Below the pieces are notes generated by a model, which searched no databases, had not been told where the DNA came from, and saw nothing but the letters and a program-made list of their open reading frames with translations. This document shows, piece after piece, positions 10,286 to 22,633 of a stretch of DNA of 64,000 nucleotides. Within the stretch, counting starts at the first letter, position 1; each line of letters begins with the position of its first letter. Made by a program: the position numbers and the translations under genes. This stretch comes from Salvator merianae (taxonomy: Eukaryota > Chordata > Lepidosauria > Squamata > Teiidae), in NCBI GenBank assembly GCA_003586115.2, contig QVOM02000116.1:30543062-30607061 (forward strand). Reading direction: 5' to 3'.

Positions 10286-11639
10286 ACAGCTAACAGGTGA
10301 TTTGGTCCTGTTATGTTTTAAAGGCATGTGAAGCTACCATCTTCCTGAGACAAGAAGAAGTCTGCCTATATTCTAGGCATGTCCATACTGCAGCCTTGTA
10401 ACTGTTGCAAAATTTACAATTGTCATGGACCCTAAACAGTCTTGTCTATGGCGAGGAAGAACGAAGTAAAGTACAGTTCAACCATTTCTGGGAAGCAAAT
10501 GCAGGACTATTCAATCCTGATGGAAGACCTTCTGGCATCAGCCTGAGATCCGGAGGCAGAAGAAGGTTGAGATATAACTGTAAGAATTTAACAATACATT
10601 ACGCTCATTTGCATACAATTGATGAATCTGCTCCATTGTGTTAATACATCTTTCAGAAATCTACATTGCCATTTCTATACCACATGGCCCTAAGCTTTGC
10701 AGCAACTACCATTATTGCAATACAGTTCAATACACATTTTATTTTATTTTCCCCTGGAGTCTTACAAGGGAAATCTGTCTAGAGTTAATTTTTGCATGAT
10801 AACTCATAGTACTTTAGATATGGTCAGATGAAAAGATGTGACCAAATTGTATTTTGTTGGCTGCCAAAATTCTATAATATTCCCAGGAGGTAGAAATTTA
10901 ATGTTTTTTCATCAGACAAATAATTTGCTTTGAACATTTATTTGATAGCTCAATCATCTTGCCATTTAAGGATGGCATGAGGAAACTGACAATTCCACTT
11001 AATCTATGGTTCCTGTAACAGTGCTAGTCTACAAAATAAGGGGGAAGTGAGCAATCTAGTACTGGAGTTTATCTGTAGAGGCAAGTGATGGTTACTTGCT
11101 TCCTACAGGACCAGAACCAGTCCAAGTGTGCAATTGCCTTCACAGGAAGGGTCAGATTTCCTCCCACTCTGGGACCTGAACTGGTTTTAATTGTCTTAAT
11201 TTGGCTCTGTATTTGGACTGCTGTAACCAGCAGTAGGATAGGGTGTGTGATATGAATGCAATAAACAAACAAACAAATGCATACGAGCCAGCTGTTTGTA
11301 CTGAAATGCAACTATGATCATCAGTCAGTGTCAAATCCTTTGTGCACTGCAGCAGTCTGAAGAATGGTTTCTGCTTATACCTTAAGGTTCTTTGAAAAGA
11401 AATGTTTCTGTGAGTTAAGGTAGATCAATCACCCTGTTGATAACCAGCACACCATGTGGTTAGAACAGAGAAGAGAAAACTATGGCAAGATCCTCACAGT
11501 CAAGTCAGGCTGTGCCAAAAGGGTCCCAGAAGTGTGGTGATTACATGACACTGAATCAATTGGATATCTACCCCACTCCTGAAGGTGGAATTCCATTTGC
11601 AGAAGAGGAAAAAACAGTCTGCAAAAGGAAATGCAGGTT
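10286..11639. other. No gene seen
   Basis: Unique sequence with a short AAAC run (11261-11277). No feature supported. Confidence 0.45.
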
Positions 11640-12290
11640 TGGTTCACTCCTACACTGGACTTTGACTTACATTGGAGGCTTGGGGCATTTTTTCACTCAC
11701 CACGATAGAATAGACTCATTGGTCTGTTCTGTTGCGGTATTGACTGCACAACGCAAACACTGTCTGTCCTTTGGGCCTGAAAACCACACTGGAAGCCAGC
11801 TACCGGCATTTAAGGTGCAAATGCCAGTAGCCATGCTCAATCCTCACCATGGCAACAGCTGGGAAGCATCTGACCACTGCCATGGTGACTGGCAGGCTCA
11901 TGCAGGCATGATCAGCTGATTGTGCCTGTGTGCGCCTGCATGCTGCACAGGCCTGCCGGTCACCGTGGCAGCGGCTGGCTGCTTCCCAGCTACTTCCATG
12001 ATTGGGCATTGCACAGCTGGATTGGGCATCACACAGCCAGATCTGACATTGTGCAGACTTGATTGGGCCCGATTGCCCCATCGTGCATACGCGATCAGCT
12101 GATCATGCATGCATGATCACTGTGTCGCACTGGCCTGGAATCTTCACAACTGGGCAGGTACAAACACATCTTATCAGGAGGTGACTACCACCTCCACAGG
12201 TAGTAGCAATCGGGAGTAGCAATTCACAAAGTGCAGAAGCACTTAACTAGCAAGTATGCTTGATGCTTACTAGGCCAAAATGTGAACAGG
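11640..12290. mobile_element. Probable DNA-transposon derivative with large internal hairpin
   Basis: The stretch is richer in GC and CpG than its neighbours and contains the long inverted repeat at 11857-11991. Its right edge reads AAAATGTGAACAGGGCC (about 12274-12290), matching the GGCCC-type ends of other MITEs here. A related interior (GTTGCCATGGCAGTGGCTG, CTGTCATGGCAC) occurs at 31518-31556. The left edge is not resolved. A 145-codon open frame at 11482-11919 crosses the edge and resembles nothing known. Confidence 0.45.
11857..11991. repeat. 42-bp inverted repeat (hairpin)
   Basis: The arm 11857-11898 (starting AGCTGGGAAGCA, ending TGACTGGCAGGCT) faces 11950-11991, whose reverse complement starts AGCTGGGAAGCA and ends TGACCGGCAGGCC. 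The arms differ at only a few positions and are separated by 51 bp. Confidence 0.85.
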
Positions 12291-12295
12291 GCCTT

Positions 12296-14290
12296 GGTTT
12301 ATGTGGCTCCCCTAAGCTCACCTAGTTTTCTACAGGTGGGAATTACTTGCATAACATGTTTTTGTACTATGTAGTAGTTGGTGGGATGACTGCATTTATG
12401 TGTAGTCCACCTTATGGAATTCAAGGCAGTCTAGACAGCTTAACATCTTCTTGCTTCCACTAGCCCGTCTTTTTATCTTTCTAATTCTATTTTACTTCAT
12501 CACAAGTGCCTAGCTCTCTCTCTTTCCGTTGTAAACTCACATTTATTTAAACTTCTTTTCTTTTTCCAAAAGGAACCCACTCTACCAGTCAGGTGTCTCT
12601 ATTTCACTAGTCAATTAGGTACTAACTTTATAGGTCAATCTGATCTTTTTGTAGTCCAATCATCTACCTATTTTATAGGCCAATCGGTATGTGGATGTCT
12701 GTGTTTACTGGGTCGAAGCTTTTAGAACTTACCACGACCCATTTAGAAGCATCCCTTGTGCGCGTATAGCTCTGGGCATGTGCAAAATAGCTGTGCACAT
12801 ATTTTAATAACTTGCCAGTCAAGAAAGATGCTATAGGGCTTTGTGAGTTTACTCTCCTGGAAGCTCACGTAAGACCCCACCCCCCCAAAGCTTATCAGAA
12901 TGACCAGTTAGTTACTTTGCTCAGTGAAGTGAGAATAATATGAGGATGTGCCAGAAAACTTATTGAAAGAACAGTCAGATTTAATATACTATTCTCAATC
13001 CTCAGAAGCCTGTTTAGGTGAAGAACTACACATTGTCAATTTTCCTTTTATTTCTGTGTTGTGGTCTTATTATTGTTATAAGATGGCCATTTTTGTGTAA
13101 GGAAAGCTCTTACTTTAACATTGCCAGGTTTTTAAAACCTCCTGCTGAACCTCTGCCCCAGTTCAACAGCGTCTGTCCCCTCCTCGGAAAAACAAAAAGA
13201 AAATTTCAAAAGAGCCCGGTGCTCCAGATTTTTCACTCCCTTCGATACAAATCAGACACGGTATGATATGTGACTGTCAATTCAAATAAGCTCCCAAATC
13301 CTGTTGATTTTAAGTACCAAATGACACACTAGGGAGTTTGTCAAGCAATAAATAATAAGAGCCATTTTTGTCCATTTGTGGTGGCAGCATTTAAAGCATT
13401 AAATTCCCTTTGCATGTATCACAGAAGACTGTCATAAAAGAAATTGCTGGTATCATAAAAATGGACATTTTGAGGCCTGCATCCAAACTAGACCAGGGGT
13501 AATGGAAAGCTGTGTGTTGAACTGTCAAGGCAGTAGCATTGATCTTACTTTTTGTCAAACACTCATCTCCAGCAGCCACGCATCTAGAACAGTAGTCCAG
13601 AAATCAATCCTGGCTTTCTGGTGTGTGCCACACAGTTCTTAATTATTAAAACAGGTACCTATTGAATACTAATGTTATGACAGCGCTCATTTGTGCCTGG
13701 CTGCCCTCAAATCCCATTGTGCCATGTACTGCACAAACACACAGTAAATAAACAGCAAGGGATCCTTTTGTATATGGTTTAAATGCTTATCAATACAAAA
13801 TTGACTTTTTTTTTCTTTTTGCATGACCCTCAGAACATAGAGAATGTCTTTTGCCTGATCCAGGGCACTCCACTGGTGGCAGAGTATTTTTCTCTCCCAC
13901 CTCCTCTGCAGCTCAAGAACTGGGAGATGGGATGGATTGCACATGGATTTTCTACTGGCATAGCATGTGCCCTCCCACTGAGTTTTGTGTGCCCCTCTAT
14001 AGAGCCAGTGCGTGCCCACACCATAGGTGAACAAGAAGAGTGTTCCGTAATAATAGTGTGCAAAGCGTAAATCTCTAATAAAGGGTACCTGGAGTATAGG
14101 CTTGATCGTCCGTGTCCTAAAATTATGATCTCACCTAAGAAGCAGTGATCTACACTTGGGATCAAAAGAGAAATTGTGGGGGTGGGGGACAAGGCTCTAG
14201 TTTGGAGGTCTCCCTGGAATGCTACTAAGCTGCATATAGATCTGCTGCAAAATACCGTTTGGTAGGATCAGTGACAACTGGAAATTCTGA
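12296..14290. other. No gene seen
   Basis: Two kilobases of AT-rich unique sequence. No exon, promoter or repeat with defined ends was recognised. Open frames of 95-120 codons at 13687-14192 overlap on opposite strands and resemble nothing known. Confidence 0.45.
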
Positions 14291-14454
14291 GGCCCATTCT
14301 ACACTGGTCCTTATTCTGGATTAAATCTTGGAATAGTGACCTGCTATCCACATGCTGGTACAGAATACAGCAAGCCCTGGTCTGCACAAGCAAGTGGATG
14401 ACAGGTCCCTATTCTATGATATAATCCAGAATAAGGCCCAGTGCAGAAAGGGCC
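14291..14454. mobile_element. Palindromic MITE, GGCCC-n-CTGCACTGG ends
   Basis: GGCCCATTCTACACTGG (14291-14307) faces CCCAGTGCAGAAAGGGCC (14437-14454). The pairing continues inward: TTATTCTGGATTAAAT pairs with ATATAATCCAGAATAA, and GACCTGCTATCCACATG faces CAAGTGGATGACAGGTC. The whole 164-bp element is therefore a near-complete palindrome. Other copies lie at 44347, 47716 and, as right halves, near 26970 and 43036. Flanks TGA and TGT are similar but not identical. Confidence 0.8.
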
Positions 14455-15438
14455 TGTGAGTGTTCTGATTTCCCCCCTGTTATGAAAGAATCCACACAGG
14501 TCTGTCAATAGACTCTTTGAAGCAGGAGCAGAATGGATGGGGGATAGTTGCACAAGAAGCACTCCAACATGTAAACAAAATTCTGCAGGTTTGTGACCCA
14601 AACTTCAAATCCCACGGCCAGCACCCTGTAACTGGACTATCTCTTCACACCCTTAGCTATCCCAATCAATATTGTCCTGTACATGAAACCACCTTTAGAC
14701 CTTGATTAGTAGAAACAAGCAATGTGTGCAGGCCAGAGGGAAAAGTGCTACAAGTGTAGCACCTCCTTCCCTTATACAGGACTGTTTGCATGCTGCAAGC
14801 TCCCCTGCTATCAAGACTGAAACTGGTCTTCAGTGCTGGCAGCCAAGGGACATCATCGAACGAATGTATTTGACAACACAGAACACCACCGAGGAGACTG
14901 GTACTTCCCCTAATGGCAGCAGAGCCACAGCTGCAAGCGGCAAATGGGAGTCAGGGCTCTGCAGAGCTTTTCCACCAGACCCACTATTGGAGCTCATGTT
15001 AGCATGGTTGGGGAAGAGCACAGTATCCATGCAGACACTGTATGCTTTCTATGCATTGAATGTGTTATGAGGTGGCAATTTTGTGTGGACATTGCACATT
15101 CAAAGCGCCTTTGCTTCACTCCTTTTGGATAGCAAAGATAGACTGTTCACTGACAAGCAGTTCTGAATCAAACTTTTTTTTTTTAATTGAAGTCTAGATA
15201 ATCACAGGCTGTGAAAACTCCAATTAAATACTTAAGCCCCCAGGACTTCTATCAGTTGCATCCCACTGCTGCAAATATACTTAGTGGAAAGTGAACTATG
15301 AATATCAAATTTTTAGAGTAATCTGGGACTTAACAACTGATGCGATCAGTAATGGTCTGGATGAATGAATGGACTCTATGAATGCTGCATGAGCATTTTG
15401 ATCCATGCCCAGCCTAGTGAGAGTAGTTTGGACCTTGA
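14455..15438. other. No gene seen
   Basis: Unique sequence. A 122-codon open frame (14702-15070) is not recognisable and has no splice or promoter context that I can support. A T-rich run lies at 15174-15184. Confidence 0.4.
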
Positions 15439-15780
15439 GGGCATTTCTGCATTTACCAGGAATTTCCTACCAGAACAGTTCCCTACTGGAGTGATCCAGC
15501 TGCCCTGGAACAATGCCATCTGCACTTGGAATGGCTGTTCCAGGACAGTCCCCGTGCCACTCCAAAGGCTTTGATGGCCAAGAGCTAAAATCCTGGTCAT
15601 GGAGCCCCCAGGAGACCCATTTCCATGGCACAAATTAGTGTGCCACCAAAATGAGTTCCCCACTAAACTGGAAAGGGAGGTATGCACTCTTCTGCATGTT
15701 CCCTGGGCTGGTTTACTCGTGAGGGATCTTGTGGTCTAAAGAGTGAGCCAAATGCATAGGACGGGTGATATTTGGACAGA
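15439..15780 (+). mobile_element. Large MITE, GGCATTTCTGCATTTACC-ended, partial copy
   Basis: The left end GGGCATTTCTGCATTTACC (15439-15457) matches the inverted right end of the element at 50197-50732. Inside, CCACTCCAAAGGCTT, GATGGCCAAGAGCTAAA, CCTGGTCATGGAG and CCCAGGAGACCCATTT follow the order seen in that copy. The right end is decayed, so the boundary at 15780 is approximate. Confidence 0.6.
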
Positions 15781-17040
15781 AGAGCCAGGCTCAATAGAGA
15801 CAGGCATGAAAAAAATATAAATAACATGTAGCGTAAGGCACAGCAGCACCAGCTATTAAACTAGGGCTTGTGGAGCAGTAAGGGGCAATTGGTCGTGTTT
15901 CCTACTCCACTGTCATATTAGTATTGGCCTTAATCCACTGGCAGCCTCTGGAGCATAACTTTGGAGTCGACATGAGCAGGACTTGTTTATCAAAGAAGCA
16001 CTTGCATTTCTTTAAATTTTGCAAATACAGAACAATCCCTTTTTGTTAAATAGAGCAGACTTCTATACTGTGCAGGCAGAGTTAAACCTATTTGAAATTG
16101 GAATTACTAATGGAATTGGAATGACTACTGCTGTGGTTTATCTATGCTTGCCTGAGAGTAAGTCCCTTAGCACTCAATGAAGCTCGCCTTTATGTAGGTA
16201 TGTAAATCCTTTTGGAATCAGTGGGAGTAATTTGGCTGTGATCCAAGTGTCTTTTCACCTAATCTGGTCTATGTTTCAGGCTCTTAATTCACATAGTATT
16301 TATTTTCCAGCACTTAAGATGTTGAGATTATTAAGCAGGGCTGATCCCAGTCATTCACCTGGAAAGGTTTCCCAGCATCAGCCAATAGAAGCACCTCCCT
16401 CACTACTGCAAAACATTCAGGACCTGAGAGCATGAATTTCTAATTGCATGTATTTGCTTAAGTCCTATATTTTCAAGCCGGTGTTCTCTAGAACATTTAC
16501 CGATTTGCATAGTGTTTTCTTGAATCAATTAAGTACATCACTCCACCAAATGAACATTTGAATTGCTTGTTAAGATAAGCCAACCTTGGGGTTCCATTGT
16601 TTATTGCTGGAATTAAAGAATTAATTTTATATGAATACATGATTTAAAATGCATTCTATTTCCAGGAATTCATGGGTAACCAATATGTTCAGAAGCTGAT
16701 TCCAGAGGTCATGGAAAGTGCTGATTTTATGAATTGGGTTACTCCTATGACCCCATATTTGTGACTGCTATGATCTGTGTCCATGGCTGCCACAATCAAG
16801 CAAATGTTTTAATACCGAGAATCCAATTTTGCAATAGATACTTCGATGAACCTGCCTGTTTGAAAACAAAGGCATGTTCCAACAAATCTAGGGAACACAC
16901 CTTATTCTATCAAGGTTTCAAGGTGTTTGAAGGTGTTCTAATTGAGCCACAAACACTGCTGTTTGAAGAAAAAGTTTGAATTCAAACTGAACCAGCCACT
17001 GTTTGGCTCAATTTGAAATCAGAAAAGGATTGTGCCCATC
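15781..17040. other. No gene seen; possible hAT-like right end at 17024-17039
   Basis: Mostly unique. Near the end the text GTTTGAATTCAAACTGAACC (16974-16993) is followed by TTGTGCCCATCTCT, which resembles the right end of old hAT-type elements with AGAGATGGGCAC ends. The left partner was not found. Confidence 0.4.
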
Positions 17041-17403
17041 TCTGTACCAGACAGCAACACGGAGTATCCGTTAGCCCAACATAAAACAGGAAGATACATT
17101 ACAATGGAAGAGCATCTTCATTTTATGTTCAATCTTTGCCTAGAGAAGACATTCACTTCTCTATCCCTGTGACAGAGATTATGACATGTATATGTAATGT
17201 AGGGTATATGGCCAGGTGGGAAAATGACTAGGTGTGTAGGATATGAGCAAAAATTAAAAGGAATTTGGACTAGCATACAGGTTGAAGCCTTGCCTTATTT
17301 CAATAGTCCTGGGCTGCTTTGAAAGCTGCCATCCTCATTCATTCACTTTGCGATGAATTGCATAACGTTTTGTGGTTAAACCAAAAGCTTTCTAGTGAGA
17401 CCT

Positions 17404-17424
17404 AAAAAAAAAAAAAAAAAAAAA
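17404..17424 (+). repeat. Poly(A) run
   Basis: Twenty-one consecutive A. It could be the tail of a retrotransposed sequence ending at about 17403, but the upstream 300 bp resemble no LINE, SINE or mRNA that I can name. Confidence 0.9.
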
Positions 17425-18591
17425 GACAATGCCAGTGCTACCTGTGTCAAATGTGCTACACTGCAGACCTATGAGCTCCTCATATGCTATACTGCATCAG
17501 ATGGAATGATTTGGTAGTTCTTTATTTTTGTCCATTGATATAAAGCTCTTGTTGCTCGTTACTTCAAAGGGCCCCAATCCACTGCTGTCAAAGGAGTCCA
17601 ATCCTGAGTAGCTCCCTCCCCTCCAACCCACAAAATTCAGTGACCACTGCAGATCAGGACCATGAGGAGAGCGAGGAAGGTGAGAGACTCCAAATGGAAT
17701 CTTTCTTTTGATCTTCTTAAAGTGCTTTCTGAACCATGGTAGGTCATGTGTTCAGAGAGAAGAAGTGGAGACCTCCAGTCTGAGCCTTTGTCCTCATCCA
17801 TTGCCTTTGTGGAACTGCTCCATAAATGGCTGCCCTCAAACTATTCAAAAACTTTGAGTGGCCCCACCCTGTACAGCATTGTTGGCAAGAGTCGATGAGT
17901 ATTGTAGATCCAAAACCTGGAAGATACCAGTGTGGCAAAGGCCCCCATATGCTTTGCAATAGCTAGTTGTTTTCATCAGTGCTATTTTTGTCTCACTACA
18001 TCATGACTCTCTTTTCTCCTTTTAAGCTGTAACAAAAGGATTCAAACTGACAGATTTCTTTTCTTTTTCAACAATTTTGAACAATTGCACTGTTAACCAT
18101 GAAAACAGAACATTGCAAAACTGTTGCTCTTAGAAGATGGCAATATCTTTGTAGGAAACTTGCGTAGATGATCAGGGAATGTGAGCCGCACAGTAAATAC
18201 ATTTCACTCGGTCATCTAAGGAAGCAACTAGATGCCATCTCTTGGAATGAAAGATGTCTGAGTGACTACATGATGCCACGGGGAAGAAAATGTGTATCAA
18301 CAAATCTGTCACTAAAATTGTTCAGGAAGACCTTGCTATGATACACATTAGCAGTAACAGGGCTGGATTAAAAGAGATGGGGTTATAAAATGGAATTTCA
18401 TTTCCATTCAAAGCTTAGTTTTTGATTTGCTTCTTTAAAAAAATTACTTCTACTATAATTATATGTACACACTTGTCCTGATCCAAGGGCTACTGCTCTT
18501 CTTAGGAACAGAGGAAGAATTCATTTTGTATTAAAGCAAGACTTTGCTCCATCAGCATCACTCTCTACATGCATTGGAGCAGCTCTTTCAG
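17425..18591. other. No gene seen
   Basis: AT-rich unique sequence without an identified feature. Confidence 0.45.
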
Positions 18592-18594
18592 TCA

Positions 18595-19061
18595 GGCTTC
18601 ATCCAAACAGCTGTTATAACGCGTGACTATGTCACGATTGCCCCAAATATCTGTGGCAACCCCAACACAGACCTTCTATAAAGGGATGAAATCTCACTAT
18701 ATTCTATTCTGGGAAAACCCATCTCTCAACACGGGTTTTCCTGGAATAGCACAAAAACCTACCTGTCTGGAAGCTCGACAGAGTGATCCTTACTGAATAA
18801 AATGACTCCCTGCACTTGCACATGGTTGAGTCTGAGATGAAATGGCCACTGCACATGTGTGGGAACTGGCACACACACACTTCTGGGAATTTTGAGTCAT
18901 CGAAATACCCAGATATACTGTACACATCATACCAGCACGTAAGCAGGCACTTTCCTCGCACTATTGCCCAGCTGTCTGGACAACAAGTGATTATTCCGGT
19001 GGAGCTTTATTCCACAATATTGCTATAAAGTGAAATTTTCCAGTGACATCTGGAGGCAGCC
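18595..19061. mobile_element. Large MITE with TCA target duplication, copy 2
   Basis: The left end GGCTTCATCCAAACAG and right end CATCTGGAGGCAGCC (reverse complement GGCTGCCTCCAGATG) form imperfect terminal inverted repeats. TCA flanks both sides (18592-18594 and 19062-19064). The 467-bp interior contains no transposase and aligns with 7341-7797. A 3-bp TNA duplication and GGC ends fit a PIF/Harbinger-type non-autonomous element. Confidence 0.75.
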
Positions 19062-19184
19062 TCAGACACTCTTATGTCCTGAGAGTAATTAAGGATATCA
19101 GGGATGGATCCTGGATCCTTCTGTACGTAAAGCAGATCCTCTGCACTGAGTTATCACCCTCCTATTATTGACTGTGATAATGAT

Positions 19185-19240
19185 GACAATTATTATTGAT
19201 AATGATGACAATGATGATACTAATGATAATGATGTTTAGG
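19185..19240. repeat. Imperfect GAT/AAT-rich trinucleotide tract
   Basis: AATGATGACAATTATTATTG is followed by further GAT and AAT units, giving a degenerate trinucleotide tract of about 55 bp. Confidence 0.8.
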
Positions 19241-19707
19241 TAGTTATGTGAATTATTTTTTGAGAGTTGATGCTTTCATTTATTGGTTTCAACTGCTACT
19301 AGACAGTGGCAGCTGGTGAGATCTGTTACTGGGTGGCTAGAAAAGGCAGCAGTGCTGAAGAGAGATGCCATGATCAGCACTGCGTAAAAGAGTGGTTTCT
19401 GAATGATCCATCAAGGTATTCAATATCCTGCACCCACAATTAGTTTGTACTAGAATTTATGCATAGTTCTGGCTACAGCACTGTATACCTCCACTGTCAG
19501 CTGCTTCCTAGTTCTAACAAGTAAAGATGCTGCTTTGCTGCACTACAATAACTGTTGGTGATTTCATTTGAAAAGCTATCTCAGAAGCTGGTACAACTAA
19601 CAGAAAGACAAGTTGACAGAAATTCCATTCTCACCCTACAAGGCATTTCTCTCATAATATCTGTTATATCCTCAATCAGTGTTCATGAATAATGGAGGAA
19701 GAGAAAC

Positions 19708-19742
19708 AATGAATGAATGAATGAATAAATAAATAAATAAAT
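19708..19742. repeat. (AATG)n(AATA)n compound microsatellite
   Basis: About four AATG units pass directly into about five AATA units. Confidence 0.9.
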
Positions 19743-20242
19743 CTGTGGACAAACGTCTGCTCTCCAACAATTGCTAATGCAGTGGAGGAGAAAGTACAGG
19801 AACACTTGCTGGTTCTGTTCTCATCCTTATGTCTTCCTTGGTCTGCTGCATATGTGCTCGGGAGAAAAGCTAAAGAGGGATATCTGGTCGATGCATGTAA
19901 ACTTCCCTATGATTATTTTCCCAGACAAACTACCTATCAAAACCAAAAAATCATAACACATTAACACAACATTGTTGAGTATCTGGTTTTTATCTAACGA
20001 ATGCATTTGTTTTTTCAGGGCACACTGCAGTTTATGGGACACAGTATTTTTCTCTGTATATCTGTGTGTGAGAGAGAAATGCATACATGCAACAGCATCA
20101 CTTGCTTAAGCAGAGATTACAACCTTCAGTGCAGCAATGTACCAACTTCAAGTTGTACCTCCTACTTAGCTGCTGACATTTTGGCCTATAGACAAGTCAT
20201 GGTTGTGTCTTCAAGGATTATAAGTACCTGGCTTGGGAAGAA
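19743..20242. other. No gene seen
   Basis: Unique sequence. Overlapping open frames of 60-119 codons on both strands show no recognisable protein. Confidence 0.4.
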
Positions 20243-20245
20243 TGA

Positions 20246-20665
20246 GGCTGCCTACAGACTGCAAGAAGCAATATGGGATCTAAACAAGATTTCGCGATTG
20301 CGTCTTGCTGCCCCAGTCAGACATGAGGGGCATTTCTGGGCTTACCTTGACATCTGGTAAGCTCCTTTCATGATTATATTGTTTGGAGCTACCAGTAGAT
20401 AGCCAAGCATCTGCCTGCTTCCTTTTGTTGTTTTTTTGAAGGTCAGCCGGTTTCCAGTAACTCCAAATGATACAATCACAAAAGGAGTTCACCAGATATC
20501 ATTGCAGGAAATTACAGGAAATTCGATATCATTGCCAAATTTCCTGTAATAGTGATATTATGAGTTTGTGAGCAAATAACCTACAACCACAGGAATGCCA
20601 CCTATATGTATGGCATTCCCAATATAGTTCTGAGACAATTTCAGGCTTTACCCTCCATTTAGAGA
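20246..20665. mobile_element. Large MITE shared with 23.0 kb, copy 1
   Basis: The left end GGCTGCCTACAGACTGCAAG (20246-20265) follows TGA. The right part (CCATTTAGAGACAC, then TCA) is decayed. It aligns with 22968-23390 through GCAAGA-GCAAT, GGATCT, ATTGCGTCTTG, TTTTGTTGTTTTT, TCCTGTAATAGTGA and ATGGCATTCCCAATATA. It is internally non-coding. Inverted phrases such as GGAAATTCGATATCATTGCC (20518-20537) and AAATTTCC suggest foldback potential. Confidence 0.65.
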
Positions 20666-22179
20666 CACTCAGAAAACAGAAATCAGCCATGGTCAATATG
20701 CGCTGCTCTTCCTGACTATGATAGAGGGCATAACCATTGACTTAAAAGGGTTTTTTTGCTTGATTTTTATTTTTTTTTGTATTTGATGGACTGGAGCAGA
20801 AAATTTTGAGCAAAGTGCTGCTAGTTCCCATTTATAAAGATTTTGAGTGAGTAACCTGATGTGATCTGGCTGAAAATCAGCACAGATTCCCCATGTGCTA
20901 TGCAGTCCATCCCACTTATTAGTCTTTCCACTTCAAAGTCCTCCCTTCCCCAGCTGCAAAGCTGAGCATGGGAAGCCACCATCAGTTATGACTCCTGAAA
21001 TGGATTTGGTGGGGTGGTAAGGGGGGGGGGACAACTCTCATGCCTTTGAGGCCTCAGATCTGCATTTTGATCCACTTTGTCCATCCCTTACCACCCTGTT
21101 GGTTCCACTGCATGAATGGGCACTGGGGGACATAATAGAGGTGGGGAACCAGGAAGCACAGGCACATGCCTGCGATCCTAATTGTATGATCCAAGCATTG
21201 CTGCCGACAGCCAAAGAACTGGAATGAATGGCCTGTAGTGTCCTCTGCTGCTCTTGGAAGGTCTGGTGTAAGGAAATCAAAACAAAACAACCCAGGATGT
21301 TAACCAGTTTAGTCCCTTTTTCCTTCAAAAACATTTTTACCACTATCCTTTCAAAATCTTATTTGGCCTTGAACACAATGGGAGGATAAGTCACTGGTAC
21401 ACTACTTCAGCTCCTCATCTGTAAAATGAGAAGCAAGGGATCAGTGCTTTTTATTGTACTGGTGGTGTATGGCAGAGTAAAGCACTTTGTAGATGCTAGA
21501 ATGCCTTTAAACGGTTCACTAAAACTTGTGGTCAAACAAGGAAAATGACTAGTAGGAGGTTCAAAGTCTTCCCCCTCCTCATGAAATGCCCCATTAACAT
21601 ATGGGATGCCCAGCCACCAGACATGATGATAGCTGTTAGTGTAAGCAGGTTTGAAAGAACAGATGCTCCAATAGAGATAGTTCTATTCATGGCTATTAGC
21701 ACAAATGGGACTACCACACTTTAACAGCAGCAGAATGATGCAAATCAGATGCAAAAGAAGGAGAGAGGAAGAATCTGGCTGTGCAGGGCTCCATTACAGA
21801 CTTAGAACTGGACTCTGATATAGTATGACTATTCTTATAAACTAAAATGTAGTTGCATATCCAAAGGAATATCACTTCAATGGCAACCTTATTTTACTTG
21901 TGCAATGGAAAAAGTGTAGAGAATTCCTGATTTGAAAGCAATCCTCTAAAATGTGTGTGCTATATATCATGCAAAGCTTTGAGAGTCTGTAATATTGAAA
22001 TAAAAATACAACAATGTATCATACTGAAGAACAGTGCTTACCAAATGCATACATTCAGCAAAATTTGGTATGAAAATGCAAACATGACAACTTTTTACAT
22101 GTTTAGCATTTTAAAAAAAGAAGAAAAGGCAGAAGGGGCTACTCTTATAGAAATGCAAACTGGATGTTAGAGAGAAGGC
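20666..22179. other. No gene seen
   Basis: Unique sequence apart from a T9 run (20770-20778) and a G10 run at 21021-21030. Open frames of 60-100 codons at 21038-21343 and 21532-21717 resemble nothing known. Confidence 0.4.
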
Positions 22180-22312
22180 ACAGATATTTCCTTCATCATC
22201 TGCTTGAGAATGCCCAGAAGTAAGCAGTGGACCACTGAGTGACACAGACTCTGGACTAGATGGGCTGTGGCCTGATCCAGCAGGGTTTCTCTTATGTTCT
22301 TGTGTTCTTATG
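22180..22312 (+). mobile_element. CR1 LINE 3' end
   Basis: CATCTGCTTGAGAATGCCC, CTCTGGACTAGATGGGC, CTGATCCAGCAGGG and then TCTTATGTTCTTGTGTTCTTATG give the well-known 3' end of sauropsid CR1 LINEs, including the short terminal repeat. Only the last ~130 bp are present, as expected from 5' truncation during target-primed reverse transcription. Confidence 0.8.
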
Positions 22313-22590
22313 TCACAATGACTGTTGCAGAAGGTGCCTAGGACAGCCAGGTCTGCAGAAGCGCTCTCCCTAAGTCTTCAGAACTTGCCCTTCAAACACA
22401 GTTTTGCATCCTCCAGCCTTCTCTGGTAAATCTTGCATTTTCTGTCTGGTTTCCTATGCTGCTGACAATGGAGACATGACATTCCAGGTGGCCCACTGAG
22501 GTGTCTGAAATGGTGTGTGGAGACATGGCTTTAGAATATGAAAATCTTGTGAGACATTTGACTAATTCATCCATCTCTAAGTGTGGCACT

Positions 22591-22633
22591 ATCTATCTAT
22601 CTATTACCTACCTACCTAGCTACCTATCTGGAT
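22591..22633. repeat. (ATCT)n / (ACCT)n tetranucleotide tract
   Basis: ATCTATCTATCTATTACCTA continues as CCTACC-type units. Moderately degenerate. Confidence 0.85.

Noticed and set aside
11482..11919. 145-codon frame on the plus strand
   Set aside because: It crosses the edge of a transposon-like block and its 42-bp hairpin, and no family resemblance was seen.
14291..14454. 8-bp (hAT) target duplication for the GGCCC-CTGCAC palindromes
   Set aside because: Flanks aattctga and tgtgagtg do not match, nor do the 8-bp flanks at 44347-44526. The related 58624 copy has a 3-bp TTA match instead.
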